Shown one piece after another: positions 31,919 through 42,600 of a stretch of 55,277 nucleotides of DNA. The notes beneath the pieces were generated by a model. That model saw nothing but the letters and a program-made list of their open reading frames with translations. It was not told the origin of the DNA and ran no database searches. Origin of the DNA: Opitutaceae bacterium (GTDB taxonomy: Bacteria > Verrucomicrobiota > Verrucomicrobiia > Opitutales > Opitutaceae); NCBI GenBank assembly GCA_025360455.1, contig JANYCF010000063.1, positions 1 to 55,277 of the forward strand. The letters are read 5' to 3'. The number at the start of each line of letters is the position of its first letter. Position 1 is the first letter of the stretch. The position numbers were made by a program, and so were the translations under genes.

Positions 31919-32965
31919 TCAAACCGAGTTCCGGTCGATCAGGCGGATGGGCAACATGACGTTTCGCTCGGCAATCACTTCCCCCATCGTGAGTCGGTCC
32001 ATCATGCTGACGACCTTCTCCGCCATTTCGTGCAAGGGCTCTTCCATCGTGGTGAGCGGCGGATTCAGGAGTGCCGTCACGCGTTCGTTTTCACCGCCGA
32101 TCAACGAAATTTCCTGCGGCACTTTCAGTCCCATGACGTACGAGAGAATATGGAGACATTCCAAGGCCTCGAAGCTCGATCCCGGGGCATAGATAGAATC
32201 CGCCCCGGAGCGCACGATCCGTGTCACCACCGAGACGTGGTTGCTTTCGGGGCCAAACAAGGACGTGCGTTGTTCATCGATCGGAAGATCGGCATCGGCC
32301 AACGCTTTCTTAAAACCGCGCAAACGCTCGGCAAACGGAAAGTAGTTGGGCCCGAGAAACGCCGGCTTACGTTTGCCGCGCTCGATAAAATGTTTGGCCG
32401 CCAAGTAGCCGGAGTTAAAGTGATCCGAGCACACAATATATTCCGTCGGATCGATCGGGAACTTGTCGATGTGCACCACCGGCATCCGCTTCTCCAGCTC
32501 TGTAACCAATTCGCGCAACGCCTTGTCTTGGGTTACCACCACGATGCCGTCGAAGAATTTGGTGGGGAGTTCCTCAAACGGATTCGATGGCAGCAGGACG
32601 CCGATATTGCGCTTGGAAAAAGCATAGGAAAGATGCGCCGTCAGCGTGGCGGAATAACCCCCGAAACGATCAGGATAAGTGGGCTCGGACAGGATGACCA
32701 CCTCGCGATTGCGGACCGAGGCCTGCGGCTTTAAATTCAGTTCCGCAGCGGCGCGTAAAACACTTTCCCGCGTCTCCGGTTTCACGCGATCACGGTTATT
32801 CAGCACGCGACTGACGGTGCCGGGCGACACGTTGGCGAGGCGGGCGAGATCATAAATCGTAGCCTTCTTTCCCGCCAAAAGAGAAAACGCTGTCGGCTTG
32901 GTCCCGGCCTTGGCCGAGGGACTAACGGAAGGGACAGATTTCTTTTTAACGATGGATTTTTTCAC
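31919..32965 (-). CDS. LacI-family transcriptional regulator
   Basis: This 348-residue repressor starts from the GTG at 32965. The longer frame to 33109 runs into the neighbouring gene and adds a non-homologous leader. A Lys-rich N-terminal tail of about 33 residues precedes the classic LacI helix-turn-helix and hinge (ATIYDLARLANVSPGTVSRVLNNRDRVKPETRESVL, residues 35-70). A periplasmic-binding-protein-like sugar domain follows. It is the only dedicated regulator in the galactan region. The AT-rich operator-like sites at 39629, 49935, 51595 and 55112 are plausible targets, which is inference from symmetry and position. It lies downstream of the VCBS gene with a 100-base spacer. Confidence 0.93.
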   Translation of the reverse strand: MKKSIVKKKSVPSVSPSAKAGTKPTAFSLLAGKKATIYDLARLANVSPGTVSRVLNNRDRVKPETRESVLRAAAELNLKPQASVRNREVVILSEPTYPDRFGGYSATLTAHLSYAFSKRNIGVLLPSNPFEELPTKFFDGIVVVTQDKALRELVTELEKRMPVVHIDKFPIDPTEYIVCSDHFNSGYLAAKHFIERGKRKPAFLGPNYFPFAERLRGFKKALADADLPIDEQRTSLFGPESNHVSVVTRIVRSGADSIYAPGSSFEALECLHILSYVMGLKVPQEISLIGGENERVTALLNPPLTTMEEPLHEMAEKVVSMMDRLTMGEVIAERNVMLPIRLIDRNSV

Positions 32966-33065
32966 GGGAACAAGAAGGGGGTACGCGTTGATAGCATTGA
33001 ATATGTGGAGCGAAAGACGCGATGTAATATTTTTGGCCGGTGAATTTCTTTCCACATCAGCATGG

Positions 33066-34373
33066 TCATTTCTTGGGCTCCCATAGCGTAACGCGGGAAA
33101 TCCGATCATAGGGAGGATAAAACATGAACGCCCCGGTCACCAATTTGATCCGGCCATCGTTAAACATATCCGCCGCCTTAACCACCACGAGATGCGTGGG
33201 CGCGTGGGCGAGAATCCGCGGAGTGAAATGCCCGTGACCATCATTTTCAAAGCACATCAGGGAAACGGCACTTCGGTCATTCCAGTCATTGAAACAGCTG
33301 GAGGCTACAATATCGAGATAACCATCCCCATTCAGATCCGTGACCACCGGGCTGTAACAACCGGAGAAGTCACCAATGCGGTGATAGGTGAATTTTCCCT
33401 GCCCGAGATTCTCCAACCATTGGACACCGTGCCAGGGCCGGGGGCCGGGTGTGGTGTAGTCGAAGCCATCGCCATTGGTATAAATGATATCAGGACGGCC
33501 ATCCTGATTCACATCTCCGATGGTGAGCCCGCTGCTCCCATAATCTTTGTTCGTCGAGCCATAGAGGACGCGATCACGAAAGTTCCCCTGGCCGTCGCCC
33601 ATGAAGGCGTGCACTTCCTCCGAGTCCTGGGAAATAAGCGCAACGATATCCAAATTCCCCTTACCGGTGAGATCGACTGCCGGAGCGTGAATCGTGCCCG
33701 GCAAATCCAGCAGCTGGTTACTCTTGAACTGCCAGTTGCCCTGATTTTCCAGCCAGCGGATTTCGCCCTCGATATAACCAAATTGACCGACCACCAAATC
33801 AAGGCGGCCGTCCTTATTGAGATCAGCGGCGGTGACGCACGACACACGAGCGACATTTTCCAAAACCACGCGGTTGGAAAAATGATTCGTCCCATCGTTC
33901 ACCAAAATCACCACCGCACCGGTCTTCACGTTACTCGGGGGAATGACGCCCATCGACGCCACCAGTACATCCCAGTGCCCGTCCCCATTCAGATCGGCCA
34001 CCTCGACGTGAGCCGGTCCCGCCACCGTTTCCCCAATAAACTGTTCTTCAAAGACGCCTACATGTGTCTGCCGAATCCAACAGACGCGATTGAGTCGGCC
34101 ATCGCACACGAGAATATCTTTCAATCCATCCTGATCCAGATCGACGATCAGCAAATCGGTAATCCAAGGAGTGCCTTCGGGCGGATTGCCAATCGGGCGG
34201 TGGGTCAAAAAATCCACGCCCAGAGGTGGGCGGGAGCCGCTCACTTTCTCCCACGCCTGGCCCAAAACCTGACCTGATGCAGGCGATGCTTTGGTGGTGT
34301 ATTTGACGACAGCAATCACGGCCCATGCGGCCACGAGTGCGGCGATGCTGATTTTCAAGGCGCGATGGTTCAT
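33066..34373 (-). CDS. Exported VCBS/FG-GAP repeat protein
   Basis: This 435-residue protein has an N-terminal membrane anchor or signal peptide (ALKISIAALVAAWAVIAVV) and seven or so FG-GAP/VCBS blades. The blades carry calcium-type motifs such as DLDQDGLKDILV, DLNGDGHWDVLV, DLNKDGRLDLVV, DVNQDGRPDIIY and DLNGDGYLDIVA. It would fold as a beta-propeller outside the cytoplasm. Its ATG overlaps the stop of the TPR gene by four bases. The function is unknown; the neighbourhood suggests a role in carbohydrate binding or presentation at the envelope. Confidence 0.85.
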   Translation of the reverse strand: MNHRALKISIAALVAAWAVIAVVKYTTKASPASGQVLGQAWEKVSGSRPPLGVDFLTHRPIGNPPEGTPWITDLLIVDLDQDGLKDILVCDGRLNRVCWIRQTHVGVFEEQFIGETVAGPAHVEVADLNGDGHWDVLVASMGVIPPSNVKTGAVVILVNDGTNHFSNRVVLENVARVSCVTAADLNKDGRLDLVVGQFGYIEGEIRWLENQGNWQFKSNQLLDLPGTIHAPAVDLTGKGNLDIVALISQDSEEVHAFMGDGQGNFRDRVLYGSTNKDYGSSGLTIGDVNQDGRPDIIYTNGDGFDYTTPGPRPWHGVQWLENLGQGKFTYHRIGDFSGCYSPVVTDLNGDGYLDIVASSCFNDWNDRSAVSLMCFENDGHGHFTPRILAHAPTHLVVVKAADMFNDGRIKLVTGAFMFYPPYDRISRVTLWEPKK

Positions 34374-36142
34374 CGGAAAGTCTCTGCGGTGATACGACCA
34401 GCAAGTCGGTCATTGAGCGCATGTCGAAGTTCCGCATCCCCATTCGCGATCAGTGGCAGCGCCTTCTCCCAAAATCGACGCGCCTGAGCCTCGTTGCCAT
34501 CCTGATACGACACGTCACCCAGACTGAGCAAAATGGTGGGGTTCCCTGGTTGTAAGGCCGCAAGTTTTTCCAACGCGTCGGCGGCGTGACGAAATTGCTT
34601 CAGCTGCACGCAGGCGTTCGACTTGCCCGCATACGCAGTGGGCTCAATTGGAACCAAACGGATAGCCTTGTCGTAGAAATCGACGGCCGCCTCAAAATGG
34701 CCTTTTTCGCTCTCACTGTTTCCGGCTTGGACATAGGCGGAGTCGAGCATGGCCCGCAGATTTTCCTCGGCGGGGGTCTGGGCGGTCACGTAATTGATCG
34801 CCTGCTCGAGTGGCTTGATGGCGGCCATCGGGTCGGATCGCCCCAAATAATATTCCCCCAGCAGCGCACGGGAGGGCACATCGTTGGCATAAGCCGTGGC
34901 AACGCGTTGCAGGCACGTGGCGGCCGCCTCGCGTTCTCCCGCGGTCCAAAGAATCTTCGCCAGACTCATGTTCTGCGTTTGCAGATAGGGTTCTTTCTCC
35001 AAAATTTTCTCCAGCAACGTTCTGATTAATTTATCATCGCCCAACTTAACGGCCACCTCCGCATAGGCCTTGGCGAGAGGCATCGAGTCCGGCATTTTCG
35101 CGCAGGCATCAGCCATCAGACCGGCTGCCTCGGACAACTTGCCGAGGGCCAATAAAGATTTCACCAAGTACGGATAGATCTTCTCCGGATCACCGCCTCG
35201 GCGCAGGGCCTCATAATAATCCCGAATGGCGGTGATGTCATCGAGCGCGTGCGCATGGGAGAAACCGGCAAACATTTTCGTGATCGGTCCGTCAGGATCG
35301 AGCACGGCCAACCGGTTCAACAACGGCAAGGCCTCGCCCATCTTCCCGGTCTTGAAGTATTCCTCGAACGTGATGGAGAGATGCTGCACCTCATAACAGT
35401 CAGTCAGCAGCGCACTCAACCACGGATCAGCCAGCGGCGGCTCGGGTTTTTGCATACTCAATTGGGCAAGGGCAATGGCGCGATCATTCTCGCCTCGCCG
35501 GCCCAAGAGCTGGGCCAACAAGGCCGTACCCGCCGTCACCCCCGGATGACCTGCCACCAAATCCTCCAAGCGCGCCACCGCCGAATCTTCCTGGCCGCGC
35601 TGCAAGTCGATTCGTGCCAGGCCAAGCAAGGCTTGGGGTTGACCGGCATCAATGGCCAGCACCGCCGTGTACTCCTTTTCGGCGTCATCCTCCCTTCCGG
35701 TTTTGAAAAATGTTTCCGCCAAAGCAATACGGGCGGGCAGATAGCGCGGTTCGGTTTGCACCACGGCTTGGAGTTCCCTTTGCGCCGCAGTCAAGTCGCT
35801 TTCATTCTGGGTAATATCCGCCAGATAATAGTGATCTTGCGCCGTCAACCCACCGGCGCTGGCACCGATCCAGTCGAAACACTGCCGCGCCTCCCGATAC
35901 AATCGGTTCGCCTGATAAAGGCACGCCAGCTTCCGGACTCGGGCCGGATCGTTGCCGTGAGTGCGAACATCCGCATAAAGCTCGTCTGCTTTCCGGTAGA
36001 ATATCGCCGGAAGTTTTTCCGAATGCGCCACGATCGGCAACGGAGACCGCTCGCGGGTTGGATGCCTGACCAGCCAGACCACGATGGCCAAGACCACGCC
36101 GCATCCGATCACTCCAGAAATTTTTCGCCACCGATTTATCAT
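34370..36142 (-). CDS. Membrane-anchored TPR-repeat protein
   Basis: This 590-residue protein has one N-terminal membrane helix (GVIGCGVVLAIVVWLVR, about 10-26) and then many tetratricopeptide repeats through to the C-terminus (for example LLGLARIDLQRGQEDSAVARL, FDWIGASAGG, ALEKLAALQPGNPTILLSLGDVSYQDGNEAQARRFW). TPR arrays are protein-binding scaffolds. It overlaps the VCBS gene by ATGA, so the two products are probably made together and may form a complex. No enzymatic motif is seen. Confidence 0.85.
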   Translation of the reverse strand: MINRWRKISGVIGCGVVLAIVVWLVRHPTRERSPLPIVAHSEKLPAIFYRKADELYADVRTHGNDPARVRKLACLYQANRLYREARQCFDWIGASAGGLTAQDHYYLADITQNESDLTAAQRELQAVVQTEPRYLPARIALAETFFKTGREDDAEKEYTAVLAIDAGQPQALLGLARIDLQRGQEDSAVARLEDLVAGHPGVTAGTALLAQLLGRRGENDRAIALAQLSMQKPEPPLADPWLSALLTDCYEVQHLSITFEEYFKTGKMGEALPLLNRLAVLDPDGPITKMFAGFSHAHALDDITAIRDYYEALRRGGDPEKIYPYLVKSLLALGKLSEAAGLMADACAKMPDSMPLAKAYAEVAVKLGDDKLIRTLLEKILEKEPYLQTQNMSLAKILWTAGEREAAATCLQRVATAYANDVPSRALLGEYYLGRSDPMAAIKPLEQAINYVTAQTPAEENLRAMLDSAYVQAGNSESEKGHFEAAVDFYDKAIRLVPIEPTAYAGKSNACVQLKQFRHAADALEKLAALQPGNPTILLSLGDVSYQDGNEAQARRFWEKALPLIANGDAELRHALNDRLAGRITAETFR

Positions 36143-36274
36143 CGTTCAGTAGTTCTGCGGAAACCCGGCCGTATCGCAAGATCCGGTCGAAAAACAAAAT
36201 CACTTTCTGCGGCAACTGCGGCCCGTAATGCAAAGCCCCATACGCGCTCACCTAGAGTGCCGGCTCCACTTCCC

Positions 36275-36392
36275 TTGTCATTGCGAGGAGCGTAGCGACG
36301 AAGCAATCCAGCCGTTTCGACATAGCTCAAGGTCCCAAGCAAAGTCGAGGGACTGGATTGCCACGGTCAGCAAGCTTCCCTCGCAATGACAA
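36275..36392. repeat. Family D repeat, copy D3
   Basis: TTGTCATTGCGAGG and CCTCGCAATGACAA are perfectly inverted ends. Inside is GAAGCAATCCAG, also seen in D4 and, inverted, in D2. Confidence 0.85.
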
Positions 36393-36432
36393 ATATAAGA
36401 ATGCGATGTTAAGTGAGCGGCCCGTAATGCAA

Positions 36433-36460
36433 AGCCCCCTCGGTGGAAACCGAGAGGGCT
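36433..36460 (-). terminator. Hairpin downstream of TonB2
   Basis: AGCCCTCTCGGT, loop TTCC, ACCGAGGGGGCT, then TTTGC on the minus strand, 43 bases after the receptor stop codon. One stem mismatch and a short T-run make it a moderate intrinsic terminator. Confidence 0.6.
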
Positions 36461-36502
36461 CTGATTGATTTAAGCAGCTCACCCGCACTGCGTGATCATT
36501 CC

Positions 36503-39487
36503 CTAGAATGACAAAGTAGTCGTTAGGTAGTACGTCCTCGGCGGCACGATACGGTAGGCGGCATGTCGCCCGTTGGAATCCGCCGTGATCGGTCGATAGC
36601 CTCCTTTCTCCTGGAGATCCCTGATATTAAGTTGGAAGCTCAGGTTATATTTGTCGTGGCAAATCTTCATCTTGTAACCCGTCCATGCATCCACCGCGAT
36701 GTAACCGTTATTTTTATAAGGATTGGCCAGATCCAAACCGGTCACCAACGTACCGGCGGCATTCAAGATGACCGGATTACCGATAACCTGTCCCTCGATG
36801 TAGCGGGCACCGCCGCCGATGCTAAAGCCCTTCAATGGGCCATCGCTGAATTCATAATTGGTAATCCCGCTGAAATGCCATTTGGCGAGCTGCGTTGAAG
36901 GCTGCCCATCAGCCGACTTGTAGCCAATATAGACTTGTTCATTGGGTTTAGCATTCGCCTGCTGCCAATACTGTTGTCCGGTGCGCTGGGTGCCCCAGCC
37001 ATCGGCAGTGCCGACCGTCCACAACGCGGGAATACTTTGCCAGTAGGCGAGACGGTTCTCGATAAAGGCAGTCAGCCCCGGTGCGATATTCGTTTGCTTG
37101 GCATCCTGTTTGGTCACGCTGGCCTGCACGCGCCAGTTTTTCGAAACATTGTAGGTAAGTTCAAGCTCGATGCCCTTCGAGACAGTGTCGGACGTATAGG
37201 CATTGTTCAAGCGCGGGTCGCCCACCGCATTCCCCCATGACGCAGGTTCCCATGATGGTCCCCCGTTGACCTTGGGGGATATCAGCTTCGTATAAGGGAT
37301 ACCAGCCTTGGCCGCCAACTCTGGCATAACGGCGACATCCATGTAGGGAATTTCCCACGCGGCCAGAGGGAAGGTGAGATTATCAGCCGAGGCGTTGGCC
37401 GCCTTCGAATCGAACCAGTTGATCTTCATGTTGAGTTTGTCGTCCAGTACACTGACTGAGAAGCCAAAATCCTTCGTGGTGCCGGAAGGCGGAGGCGTTA
37501 CATTCCCCATCAGATCCATCGCCGTTCTGGGCGTGAAGTTTTCGGAATGATTGTAGTGCAGGCTGAGCCATTTCAGAGGATGGACGACGACACCGTAGGT
37601 CTTGGTCGCCTTCCCGAATGTGGGGTTATAATCTTTATCACCGGTCACAGGGTACTTTGAAGTAGTGGCATTAAGAAACTGCTTATTGTCGTTGTCTTTT
37701 CGTATGCCAAACATGCCGACAATCTTATTGTCCCACCAGTAGCTTTGAATCACGAAGGCCGTGGTCGTCAGTTTTTCCAGACTGCTCGTGTCACTTTTTA
37801 ATTTGTCGAAGCTGTCCAGCGTCCCGCCGGCATAAGGCACCCCGGTCTGACTCCCGGGATATCCGGGAACCGTGGTGGCTTTGACCGTATCCGAGCCGCC
37901 CAGATAATAGCGGTAGGAGACAGACTCGGCGGCCGTGGCCGAGGTGTTATTGTATTGGATGACATGGGGCTCCGTTTTGCGGCTCTCCGCGAAACCGGTG
38001 AGCTGATACCGGCCAAACCATTTGTTATACTTGGTCAAATCCAGATCGTAGGTGAGGGTGCCGCGCAACACTTGGTTTGATTCTTGATCGATGCGTTTAT
38101 TGTCGAGGCCGCGGAACTGCATGTACGTCTCCATGAAGTGCGGATTGGCGGTAGTCGTGCCGGGAATATTTTTATTAACGTCGATGTTGTAAGACGCGTA
38201 TTCGGACCGGAAGAGATCCAGAAAACTATTGTCCACGGTTTCTTTCACATACGACACGTTGGCAAATAATCCTTTCACGATTTCCTGATCGACGGAGATA
38301 TTGAAAGCTTTCAGGCCAAGATTCTGCAGGCTCGGGTTCAAATTCGCTTTATGCAGATTAATCAGACTGTCATCAGCCATGCGCGGAGACGTGAAAAGGC
38401 CAGGTCCAGCCGGAAAGGGAGTATAGAAGGAGTAGCCCACCAGTCCGTTGAAATTGTACGCATTTCCTCTCGTGCCATTCTTATCAAAAAGAATGGTCGG
38501 CTCTACGTTGCCGGAACTTGCGGTCAGCAGGGAACTCACCGGGGCTGCTGAAGAGCTGTCGAAGATCGGTTTACCATAAGCGGCCCAACTCGACACATTG
38601 TCCTCAGGCGTCAGGGAATTGGGGTTATGGGCATCGACCTTCACATGCTCATAGCTCGCCCGAATGGTCGTCTTGGACCACGGTCGGTACGTCATCGCCA
38701 GATAGTAGCGGGTGTCTTTGTTCCAAGCGGGCTTTTGTTGAAACCCTTTGTCGGCCCACACGGCAGCCAACCGAATGGCGAAGACGTCTTTGAGGACCGT
38801 CACATTGCTGTTAAGGGTCGCACGTTTGTCGCCGAAACTGCCAAAACGATAGCTGATCTCATTGCTGTTTTTGTTGATCCAGGCGAGCTGGGGCGAGTAG
38901 TTGATAATGCCGGCCGGCGAACCGATGCCGGCGAGAATAGAATTGGGACCGCGCACAATCGTGACTTCGTCGAGATTGTAGGTATCGAAGCCCGCCCACG
39001 TGCCGATGGAATAAAAATAGTCGCGAGTGATGTCCGGTGCCGCCAGGCCGCGAATACGGTTGGCCGAGTTTGAATTATTACCCACATTGTCAGTCGGCTT
39101 GCCGAATTCAGAGTGTGATTCAGTATAATCGCGGGTCCCCTCCGTGCCTGCCGTATAGCTCAAGATGTCATTCACGTTGACGGCCCCGATGTCATTCATG
39201 AAGGCCTTCGTGACAATCGTCATCGATTGCGACACATCCTTCAGGTTGGTATTGATGCGACTGCCGGCCAGCGTGGAGGTGGCGAGATAGCCATTATCTT
39301 GGGCGGCATCGACGACGAAAGGAGACAGCACGAGGGTGTCTTCTTTTTCGGCAGACGCGGTGGGTTTGGTGGTGTCAGGGGCAGGAGGTGTGACCGTTTG
39401 GGCCAGACCCGAATGGAGCAGCAGCGAAAACGCCGCCGCCACGAGAGCGAGATAACGTGTTTTCGAGGTGGGGTAGGTAGCTTGCAT
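36503..39487 (-). CDS. TonB-dependent receptor without STN domain
   Basis: This 994-residue outer-membrane transporter starts from the ATG at 39487, where a good signal peptide begins (YLALVAAAFSLLLHSGLAQ). The upstream extension to 39604 is unlikely. The TonB box region is DTLVLSPFVVDAA (about 50-62). A plug follows (SQSMTIVTKAFMNDIGAVNVNDILSYTAG, VRGPNSILAGIGSPAGIINYSP), then a barrel ending in the terminal Phe of YYLTTTLSF. It lacks an STN domain, so it imports without sigma-factor signalling. A perfect operator-like palindrome lies 142 bases upstream. It is probably the galacto-oligosaccharide porter; no SusD partner is present. Confidence 0.94.
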   Translation of the reverse strand: MQATYPTSKTRYLALVAAAFSLLLHSGLAQTVTPPAPDTTKPTASAEKEDTLVLSPFVVDAAQDNGYLATSTLAGSRINTNLKDVSQSMTIVTKAFMNDIGAVNVNDILSYTAGTEGTRDYTESHSEFGKPTDNVGNNSNSANRIRGLAAPDITRDYFYSIGTWAGFDTYNLDEVTIVRGPNSILAGIGSPAGIINYSPQLAWINKNSNEISYRFGSFGDKRATLNSNVTVLKDVFAIRLAAVWADKGFQQKPAWNKDTRYYLAMTYRPWSKTTIRASYEHVKVDAHNPNSLTPEDNVSSWAAYGKPIFDSSSAAPVSSLLTASSGNVEPTILFDKNGTRGNAYNFNGLVGYSFYTPFPAGPGLFTSPRMADDSLINLHKANLNPSLQNLGLKAFNISVDQEIVKGLFANVSYVKETVDNSFLDLFRSEYASYNIDVNKNIPGTTTANPHFMETYMQFRGLDNKRIDQESNQVLRGTLTYDLDLTKYNKWFGRYQLTGFAESRKTEPHVIQYNNTSATAAESVSYRYYLGGSDTVKATTVPGYPGSQTGVPYAGGTLDSFDKLKSDTSSLEKLTTTAFVIQSYWWDNKIVGMFGIRKDNDNKQFLNATTSKYPVTGDKDYNPTFGKATKTYGVVVHPLKWLSLHYNHSENFTPRTAMDLMGNVTPPPSGTTKDFGFSVSVLDDKLNMKINWFDSKAANASADNLTFPLAAWEIPYMDVAVMPELAAKAGIPYTKLISPKVNGGPSWEPASWGNAVGDPRLNNAYTSDTVSKGIELELTYNVSKNWRVQASVTKQDAKQTNIAPGLTAFIENRLAYWQSIPALWTVGTADGWGTQRTGQQYWQQANAKPNEQVYIGYKSADGQPSTQLAKWHFSGITNYEFSDGPLKGFSIGGGARYIEGQVIGNPVILNAAGTLVTGLDLANPYKNNGYIAVDAWTGYKMKICHDKYNLSFQLNIRDLQEKGGYRPITADSNGRHAAYRIVPPRTYYLTTTLSF

Positions 39488-39628
39488 GTTGAGCGGTTTG
39501 ATAATGTTCACTGAATTGAATTTTAAGTGGGGGGCGAAACGGCGAAAAATAAATAAAACGAGAGGACGAGAGGTTGGGTAACGCGAAAAACGCCATTCTA
39601 TCACCTTTATGTCAACAGTATTTTATTA

Positions 39629-39645
39629 AGTAAAACAGTTTTACT
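39629..39645. promoter_or_regulatory. Operator-like palindrome O1 upstream of TonB2
   Basis: AGTAAAACAGTTTTACT is a perfect 17-base palindrome around a central A, in an AT-rich island. Related sites stand before the symporter, GH2 and GH53 genes. Size and symmetry fit a LacI-family operator. Confidence 0.6.
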
Positions 39646-39678
39646 GATAGCATTTCAATTCCTGCCCCCACCCTCGCC

Positions 39679-42600
39679 TTACGGGGCAGTCAAATTAAGG
39701 CTACGCACCAGCGGCGACACCCGATGATCGGTTATGCGGCCCGAAGGCCAACGGACATGAAGGCGGCAAGGCGGATTTCCTTCCGGCCAACCGAAGAAAC
39801 AAGCGGACGTTGACTGGCTGTAATAGCCGGAACCCGCCGTAATTTCCCCCATTTGCTTCGCCCCATCAGTCAGCTCCAAAGTGATCCTGGCCCCCACCGC
39901 CGTTGGATTGCCCAGCGGCCCATGCAACCCCACCCGCAACACATGCGGCGAGGCCACCGGGGTATTCTGATAGGCGAGCGTCGTGGAATTATTCCGCGTG
40001 ATCAAAAAATCCGGCCAGCCATCGTCATTAAAATCCAGCACCGCCAACGCCTGCGCATCATCCGGAACAATCAAGCCGCTCTCCATCGGCGGCACCGCAG
40101 TGAAATGACCGTGCCCATCACCTCGCAGCAACTGACTAAACCCGCCTGCAAAGCGACCGGTGGAGGGAATGGGAGCGGATGAATTCTGTACGGCATAAAT
40201 ATCGGCATGACCATCACCATCGAAATCTCCCGCGACCACGCCTTGGATCGGGGCGATCTGCGCGATGCGGGGCAACGGCTCAAAACGGTAAGTCGCACCG
40301 GCGGTGGCACCCTCGGTGCCTTCAGGCTGGCTCAGGAGTACACCGCTGCGAAACTCCGTGGCGGCGTAACGTTGGGCGTCCGCGAGCGTATCCTCCCCGA
40401 GAATCTCGCCCAATGTGGCGCGCGCATAGAGATCGTTGCGCGGGTAGCGCTTCAGAATGAAAGGGATCGCAGCACCGAGATCCTTGCGTGTCCGCCAAGG
40501 ATACAGCCGATCGCCTTCATAGTAGGCTTCGATCAACTGCTCTGTCCCGCCTCCCTTGAAGTCGCCGGAGAAGAGCAATGCCGGATGGGCGGGATCGGCC
40601 TGATACGGTGTGTTCAGTCCGAGATTTCCCACCACGTAGTCGAGTCGGCCATCGCCATTAAAATCCGCAGCGGCAATCGAGTTCCACCAACCCGTACCGG
40701 CGGTAGCGAAGCCGGATTTCTCTGTCCAGTCTTCGAATTTTTTGCCCGCGCTATTATGGAAATACTTCACCTGGCCCCATTCGAGCGTGAGCAACAAGTC
40801 AGGCCACCCATCCGCGTCGACATCACTCCACAGCGCGGAGGTCACCATGCCCACTGCGCGCAAACCCGGAGCGATCATCTCCGTTACGTCCTCGAAGCGG
40901 CCCCCACGATTCACGAACAGTGCACTGCGCGGCGACCGTGGATAGTGCCCGGGGTGCACCCGCCCACCGAGAAACAGACTGAGTTGTCCATAGTGATCAA
41001 AATCCGCAGCAGCCACAGCGCCCACACTCACCGGAAAAGCTGGCACTGCTCCGGCCCACGTCGACCGAAACACCCCGTGCCCATCGTTAAGATAAAGTTT
41101 TGGTTGATACTCGGCGGAGTCTGCGGGCAAAGCCACGCCGCCTTTGGTTACGAGAAGATCATTCGCCCCATCGCCATCGGCATCGAACAACAGCACCGGT
41201 CCGTCGTCGAGCGAGCCACCGCCTAATTCTGCAGGTAAATTCCCTGGCACAAACCCACCTGACGACTGGGCGAGAAGCAGCCGCGTGGGATCAGTGGGCG
41301 TTCCGCCCACGATCACGTCATCCCGTCCATCGCCATTCACATCGCCAATCGCCAGAGCCGGCCCGCGACGGTTCAGCCGCATCGGCTGCAATGAATTCGA
41401 ACTGATCTCGTCGATCTTCGTTTCGCGGGATGACCACAAAAGATTCGTGAGGCCGCTCACCTCGGTGAATTGGCTCGTTTTGTAGGGCTGCCGCTCGTCG
41501 GCATGCCGCGGCACGGCGACAAGCGCCGGCCCTACCGAAACACCCTCCGGTTCAGTAATCGTGTACTTTCGATCAGCCGCCAGCTCGGCGAAACTTTGCT
41601 TTTGTCCGCTCGGCCATTCCACCGTCATCCGTTTGATCACACTGTCTTCGCCCAAACCAAAATGCAAAATTGGCTCGCTGCTGGACATGTAGCCTCGCGC
41701 GAGCACCAGTTGACGAACCTGGCTACCCGAGGCCGTTTCAACGCGCACCGTCGCGCCGACTCCGAAGCGATTCGACTGCTTACCGTGCAGGGCAACAATC
41801 ACCCGGCGCCCGGTGTCCGAGTCGTTGCGCAATACCGTCACACCTTTTTTGTAGTTGGCAAAAACGAGATCGAGATCGCCATCGCCATCCAGATCCCCCA
41901 ACGCCGCGCCGAAGCTCACGCCCTTTTGATTGAGCCCCCAGGCGGCGCCGACCTCTTCGAAACGCAGATCGCCCAGATTGCGGAAGGCCAGATTCGGTTC
42001 GGCCAGTACCGGACTGGCCCGTTCCATCCGCACTTTTTCCAGATTCGTTTCAACGGTTCTCATCCGCTCTCGCAGATCGGCATTATGTGCTTCCCGGTAC
42101 ATGCCATTGGTCACCTGCAGATCCAATCGCCCATCGTTATCCAAATCCTCGAAACGCACTGACCAGGTCCAATCAGTCGCCGCCAGACCGGCAAGATACG
42201 CCGCTTCCCGGCAGCGCCCGGTCCCGGTGGCGAGGTAAAGCACGTTGCGCATGGTGAAGGGTGCGGCCAAAGAATTATCCGGCTGATCCACGATCAGCGC
42301 GCGTGAATTTGCCACCGTACGCTGATCCTTCTGATGCGTGGTCGGCGCCATTTCGGAAACAAACAAGTCGATGAGGCCATCATTGTTCACATCACCCAAA
42401 TCCGAGCCCATCGAGGAGAACGGCATGGTCGGCACCACCTGATCGACGACATCGGTGAAAGTGCCGTCGCGATTATTGTGATACAATTTGTCCGCCGGCG
42501 TGAAATCATTTGCCACGTAGAGATCGGGCCAGCCATCCCCGTCGTAGTCCCACCATGTGGCAGAATGCCCCTGCGCCCTGCCACCAATTCCGGCGTGACT

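Larger units (their letters stand above)
36143..36502. other. Gap between TPR gene and TonB2, repeats and terminator
   Basis: This 360-base gap contains a perfect 22-base direct repeat (36218-36239 and 36417-36438), family D copy D3 (36275-36392) between its two copies, and a terminator hairpin (36433-36460). The promoter of the TPR-VCBS pair must lie here, but no operator-like site is visible. Confidence 0.7.

Noticed and set aside
31589-32734. 381-codon plus-strand frame opposite the LacI gene
   Set aside because: It is a shadow of the LacI and antitoxin genes, with no recognisable domain.
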